A stretch of 64,000 nucleotides of DNA, taken from NCBI GenBank assembly GCA_049596455.1, contig JBMYLP010000003.1, forward strand, positions 124,001-188,000. The letters are read 5' to 3'. The notes under the pieces are model-generated. The model saw only the letters and a program-made list of their open reading frames with translations. It had not been told where the DNA came from and did no database searches. The DNA comes from UBA7446 sp049596455. GTDB lineage: Bacteria; Bacteroidota; Bacteroidia; Flavobacteriales; Flavobacteriaceae. This document shows positions 60,829-64,000 of this stretch, piece by piece; position 1 is the stretch's first letter, and each line of letters opens with the position of its first letter. The position numbers were made by a program, and so were the translations under genes.

Positions 60829-61485
60829 TTATAGAATGTAAAAAATCAATCCAATTTTTGTGAATTTGACATCAAAACTGTTGTTTGTAGTGCTAGATTT
60901 TGCCCATGGGCGCAAATCATGTGCAATACTGATATTCCATGTGTTATAACCAAAATGAACATTCCATCGCAATAAGGTGCTGTTATGCGGAAGGCTTGTG
61001 CTTTTTTGAACCCCTTCGAGTGAAATGTTTTTTGCAACCCCTTTTAATGGGATATGCAGACTAATTCCCGTGTGAATACGCCAAAAAGCGTGTTTTGATT
61101 CCGTAGCACTTCGCCATCTTAATTCAACTGGCACTGCAAAAGACTGCATATTCAAAACATTTTTCTGGTACTCGCCTTGTATTGCAGTAGCCGTAATAGC
61201 ACCATCCAAAACCTCAAATTGCATATTGTTAAAAACGGTGCTAACATCCCAGCCCAAACCTAATCCGACAGCAAGTGTTCGCTTTTTGTTAATGGGCATG
61301 TCACGAATAAATCCCAACGAAAAACTATAGGACAATTTGTTCTGAATAAGTTCACTTGGCGCATCTGAAAAATACGGATAGGCAATGCTGAAATAAATCT
61401 GGTCTTCTCTAAATGAGGGTATTTCATCTTGTGCCGTAGCCTGAAGCACGCTACCTAAAAACAGCAATAGTAACAGCTTTCTCAT
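60829..61485 (-). CDS. Outer-membrane beta-barrel protein
   Basis: 218 residues; signal peptide (FLGSVLQATAQ). Alternating hydrophobic strands (YSFSLGFIRDMPIN, RTLAVGLGLGWDVS, SFAVPVELRWRSA, KIGLIFYIL) and an aromatic end suggest a small barrel of the PorT/OmpW-like group common in Bacteroidota. Function unknown. It lies between the exb operon and the large receptor and is transcribed in the same direction. Confidence 0.82.
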   Translation of the reverse strand: MRKLLLLLFLGSVLQATAQDEIPSFREDQIYFSIAYPYFSDAPSELIQNKLSYSFSLGFIRDMPINKKRTLAVGLGLGWDVSTVFNNMQFEVLDGAITATAIQGEYQKNVLNMQSFAVPVELRWRSATESKHAFWRIHTGISLHIPLKGVAKNISLEGVQKSTSLPHNSTLLRWNVHFGYNTWNISIAHDLRPWAKSSTTNNSFDVKFTKIGLIFYIL

Positions 61486-61500
61486 AGGTTAAATATACAT

Positions 61501-61548
61501 GAAAAAAAGCATCCTTCACTCGACTAGCTCGCGAGACGAAGGATGCTT
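61501..61548 (-). terminator. Intrinsic terminator of the exb operon
   Basis: AAGCATCCTTC (61507-61517) and GAAGGATGCTT (61538-61548) form an 11-bp stem with a 20-nt loop. Read leftward it runs into TTTTTT at 61506-61501. Confidence 0.92.
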
Positions 61549-61574
61549 ACGATTTTGAAAAACCGCGAAAGGGC

Positions 61575-62057
61575 TTATCTTAAATTCTGCGTATAATCAC
61601 CATTACGCGTGGTGTAATTGATTTTTAACGCATTAACCTTTCGCAATTCTTGTTTGATATCACTGATAAGTCCCATGTTGGTTTCCCCATCAACTTTTAG
61701 AGCAGTAGTCAGTACATTTTGTAGTTCCTGACGCTTAGAAGCGCGCTCTGCAAGTACAAATGCACCCACATCTTGTACGGTGGCAAACTTATCGTTCAAC
61801 TGGATTTTTGGCTGTGTACCATATTTTTCTTGGTAACGGTCGCTAGGTTTTCCAGCATAGATATACATCACACGGTCTTTTTTATCTAGCTTTTGCACTT
61901 GATCCGCAGCAGGAAGCGTATTGGCTACCATGAGCGTACTGTCGCGCATTACGGTTGCTACCATAAAAAAGAATAAAAGCATAAATACAATATCGGGCAA
62001 AGATGCCGTAGAAATTGCGGGTAAATCTCCCCCTTTTTTCTTTTTAAACTTAGACAT
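61575..62057 (-). CDS. ExbD/TolR-type biopolymer transport protein (second copy)
   Basis: 160 residues. One N-terminal membrane helix with the conserved Asp (ISTASLPDIVFMLLFFFMVATVM), then a periplasmic domain ending in VNALKINYTTRNGDY. It works with ExbB in using the proton gradient to drive TonB. It starts 1 nt after the other exbD. Two exbD genes in a row are usual in Bacteroidota. Confidence 0.93.
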   Translation of the reverse strand: MSKFKKKKGGDLPAISTASLPDIVFMLLFFFMVATVMRDSTLMVANTLPAADQVQKLDKKDRVMYIYAGKPSDRYQEKYGTQPKIQLNDKFATVQDVGAFVLAERASKRQELQNVLTTALKVDGETNMGLISDIKQELRKVNALKINYTTRNGDYTQNLR

Positions 62058-62058
62058 A

Positions 62059-62682
62059 CTAATTTGTTTTTGAGGGTTCAGCTTCAGATAACTTCTGTGG
62101 AAATAACGCCTTTACAGCATCCAGTTTCGGCTTTAGCGCTTCCTTTTCAGAAGGAGACGTTCGCGGGTCAGAATACTTGCGGTCGGCATCAACATAAGAT
62201 AGTCCCACATTAGGGTTTAGGCGTGCAAACTCGCGGTTACGCAATTCGTTGTATGCAGCAACCAACTCGTTTTGCACAGCTATATAAACCTTATAGTCTG
62301 TTTCGCGGTCATTCTTTAACGAAATTACCGCTTTATCAGGGTTGTCAGATGAACTGGCATCACGAGCGCCTTGGCAGAAATTGCAAGCGTCTTCGCCCTT
62401 ACCACCGCCGTTATCTAAAAAGGCAACTGCAGCAGCACGCAATTCGCTAATTTGCATTGGCTTTTCTTCTACCAAAAGGTCGTTGTTTTTGTTTACCACC
62501 ACCGTAAAGATGTTTCGTTCTTTAATAATAGGTGGATCAACCACATCTTCCATGGGCGGTAACTTACGATTAAGACCAGAATCGGTTTCAATGGTAGTGG
62601 TAACCAAAAAGAAGATGAGTAGCAAGAAAGCAATATCAGCCATGGACCCTGCATTCACTTCGGGTGCAGATCTTTTTGCCAT
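62059..62682 (-). CDS. ExbD/TolR-type biopolymer transport protein (first copy)
   Basis: 207 residues. N-terminal helix with the conserved Asp (VNAGSMADIAFLLLIFFLVTTTIETDSG); the periplasmic part has an insertion with CNFCQGARDASSSDNPD (two cysteines, CxxC) before the canonical strand region KAVISLKNDRETDYKVYIAVQ. The insertion makes it about 60 residues longer than E. coli ExbD. It follows the small membrane protein gene by 6 nt. Confidence 0.93.
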   Translation of the reverse strand: MAKRSAPEVNAGSMADIAFLLLIFFLVTTTIETDSGLNRKLPPMEDVVDPPIIKERNIFTVVVNKNNDLLVEEKPMQISELRAAAVAFLDNGGGKGEDACNFCQGARDASSSDNPDKAVISLKNDRETDYKVYIAVQNELVAAYNELRNREFARLNPNVGLSYVDADRKYSDPRTSPSEKEALKPKLDAVKALFPQKLSEAEPSKTN

Positions 62683-62688
62683 AACTTC

Positions 62689-63135
62689 TTATTTAAAAAA
62701 TCGCTTTACACCTGAGTACACCATGGTTCCAACAGCAACTACTGCCAAAATATAAAAGGTGCGCAGTCCTGTACCAACCCATCGAGAGCCGGCAGCAGAA
62801 AGTACTTCGCCATCTTTTAAAGGTGTCTCTACTCCTTCCGAAAACACAAAAGAAATCAGCACAACCAACGCAAAAGCAGCTACCGAAATAAGTGCTTTTT
62901 TAAGCTTGGCAGGATTAGACGCTAGTGCGGCAAGCGATGATACTACAGTGATTAAAACCACAACTGCCAAAATGACTAAGGCAAGTGTAATCATTGGCGA
63001 TACAGACGAAAAGTCGCCCGCAAAGCTATCCATTTCAATGGCATCATCGCCTTTGGAAAGTATGGTAACTTGAAAAATCAAGCCCAACACACCTAAGACA
63101 AGTGCCACGATTTTTGTAATTTTTTGAATATTCAT
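62689..63135 (-). CDS. Small membrane protein of the exb operon, unknown function
   Basis: 148 residues with four hydrophobic segments (about 8-26, 46-70, 80-98, 124-142). No family motif is recognised. It lies between exbB and the two exbD genes, in a tight operon (19 nt after exbB, 6 nt before exbD). Its fixed position suggests a part of, or helper for, the ExbB/ExbD motor, but that is inference. Confidence 0.8.
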   Translation of the reverse strand: MNIQKITKIVALVLGVLGLIFQVTILSKGDDAIEMDSFAGDFSSVSPMITLALVILAVVVLITVVSSLAALASNPAKLKKALISVAAFALVVLISFVFSEGVETPLKDGEVLSAAGSRWVGTGLRTFYILAVVAVGTMVYSGVKRFFK

Positions 63136-63154
63136 AATACAGCTGCTTTATGAA

Positions 63155-63940
63155 TTACTTCTGGTTTGCTACAAGAAGGTCAATCAAGGTGATAGACGCA
63201 TCTTCCATATCGTTTACAATACTGTCAATTTTTGAAATAATATAATTGTAAAAGATTTGTAGGATAATTGCAACGATAAGACCAAATACGGTAGTCAAAA
63301 GGGCTACTTTAATACCTCCTGCCACAAGAGATGGCTGCATATCTCCTGCAGCTTCAATTTTGTCAAAGGCTTGAATCATACCAATAACCGTACCCATAAA
63401 CCCAAGCATGGGAGCTAGTGCGATAAACAATGAAATCCAAGACACATTCTTTTCGAGTTGTCCCATTTGAACACCACCGTAAGCCACAACAGCTTTTTCG
63501 GCGCTTTCTACACCTTCACCCGAGCGGTCAAGTCCTTGATAGAAAATAGATGCAACAGGTCCTTTTGTGTTTCGGCAAACCTCTTTGGCAGCGTCAACGC
63601 CACCAGCAGCTAATGCTTCTTCAACAGATGCCGTAAGCTTTGCGGTGTTGGTAGTTGCTAAGTTTAAGAAGATAATACGCTCAATGGCAATGGCAAGTCC
63701 TAAAATCAAACACAATAGAACGATACCCATAAACCCGGGACCACCTTCAATAAACCTCTTTTTTAATTCTTGTGTAAAGCCTGCTTTTTGAGCTTCAGCA
63801 GGTTGTGGCTGCTCTTGTGCAGCTTCGGTAGCAACTTCAGTTTCTTGAACTGCAAGTGAGTCAGATTCTTGCGAAAATGCATTTGGCATTGTAGCCATAA
63901 GAAATAGTGCTAAGACAGTAAGGGAAAAAAAACGTTTCAT
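63155..63940 (-). CDS. exbB: ExbB/TolQ/MotA-type proton channel protein
   Basis: 261 residues. A signal-like N-terminus (LALFLMATMPNAFSQ) and a Gln/Glu/Ala-rich stretch to about residue 50 come before the first core helix (GFMGIVLLCLILGLAIAIERI). The later helices contain WISLFIALAPMLGFMGTVIGMIQAF and GGIKVALLTTVFGLIVAIILQIFYNYI, the conserved MotA/ExbB region. It forms the stator that powers TonB. A near-consensus box (TATATTTA, 63984-63991) lies upstream; the operon appears complete from here to the terminator at 61501. Confidence 0.94.
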   Translation of the reverse strand: MKRFFSLTVLALFLMATMPNAFSQESDSLAVQETEVATEAAQEQPQPAEAQKAGFTQELKKRFIEGGPGFMGIVLLCLILGLAIAIERIIFLNLATTNTAKLTASVEEALAAGGVDAAKEVCRNTKGPVASIFYQGLDRSGEGVESAEKAVVAYGGVQMGQLEKNVSWISLFIALAPMLGFMGTVIGMIQAFDKIEAAGDMQPSLVAGGIKVALLTTVFGLIVAIILQIFYNYIISKIDSIVNDMEDASITLIDLLVANQK

Positions 63941-64000
63941 TTAAAATATATTTCGGTTTTTATAATGATTTATTTGATGACGCTAAATATATAAAAAATA

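Noticed and set aside
1..64000. CRISPR arrays, tRNA or rRNA genes, transposases, prophage or defence systems
   Set aside because: No spaced direct repeats, cloverleaf signatures, transposase or phage proteins, or known defence genes were seen on either strand.

Overview
The window reads as chromosomal DNA of a Bacteroidota bacterium, most likely a marine member of the Flavobacteriaceae. Grounds for this: a SusC/SusD/SusE set, two secreted proteins ending in type IX secretion (T9SS) sorting tails, the gliding genes gldD and gldE, DUF3127, DUF4271, DUF4296, DUF4301 and DUF3098 family genes, an L21 protein with a long lysine-alanine tail, and many upstream boxes of the form TAnnTTTG, the -7 element of the flavobacterial housekeeping sigma factor. 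Shine-Dalgarno sequences are mostly absent, as is usual in this phylum. I found no tRNA, rRNA, insertion sequence, prophage or CRISPR array.

Layout. (1) 1-13386: an alpha-glucan utilisation locus. A leftward block (MFS transporter, beta-phosphoglucomutase, GH65 maltose phosphorylase cut by the window edge) and a LacI-type regulator diverge from a rightward block susC-susD-susE-GH13 amylase-unknown T9SS protein. Surface amylase and SusCD take in malto-oligosaccharides, the MFS protein carries maltose across the inner membrane, GH65 phosphorolyses it and PgmB turns the beta-glucose-1-phosphate into glucose-6-phosphate. Two LacI-like operators 21 bp apart lie in the divergent region. (2) 13383-25475: housekeeping genes (nfu, mrp, alkyltransferase-like protein, trmB, a PhoR/PhoB-type two-component pair, a LuxE-like protein, tyrS, DUF4296-pyrC-polyprenol glycosyltransferase, DUF4271-hemD, DUF423, an AsnC regulator, a zinc metallopeptidase). 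(3) 25512-35458: SemiSWEET-leuS, ftsX-DUF3098-uppP-truB-tag, aat, DUF3127, an orphan histidine kinase, HIT protein, greA, and a lipoprotein with a broken Rieske-like motif. (4) 35607-41240: a TPP-riboswitch-controlled TonB receptor next to DUF4301, a NadR-like kinase, a PnuC-family transporter and a phosphopantetheinyl transferase, which looks like vitamin uptake. (5) 41290-47981: ahcY, rpmA-rplU, an M16 protease, an EamA transporter and a metal-binding lipoprotein with a threefold cysteine repeat. (6) 47978-54035: mutY-ssb-gldE-gldD diverging from HU, a 29-residue basic protein, RNase E/G and recX. (7) 54032-63940: a BtuB-like receptor, atpDC, a 971-residue TonB receptor, a beta-barrel protein, and an exbB/exbD operon that can energise the TonB receptors.

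Most of the window is ordinary flavobacterial core genome. The points most worth a second look are the paired operators of the glucan locus, the TPP riboswitch whose downstream hairpin contains the start codon, the CX3CX3CC lipoprotein, the 29-residue protein before RNase E/G, the SSB-like C-terminal tip on DUF3127, and several genes whose promoter box lies so close to the start codon that their mRNAs may be leaderless. All family assignments were made by reading the sequence; no database search was run.
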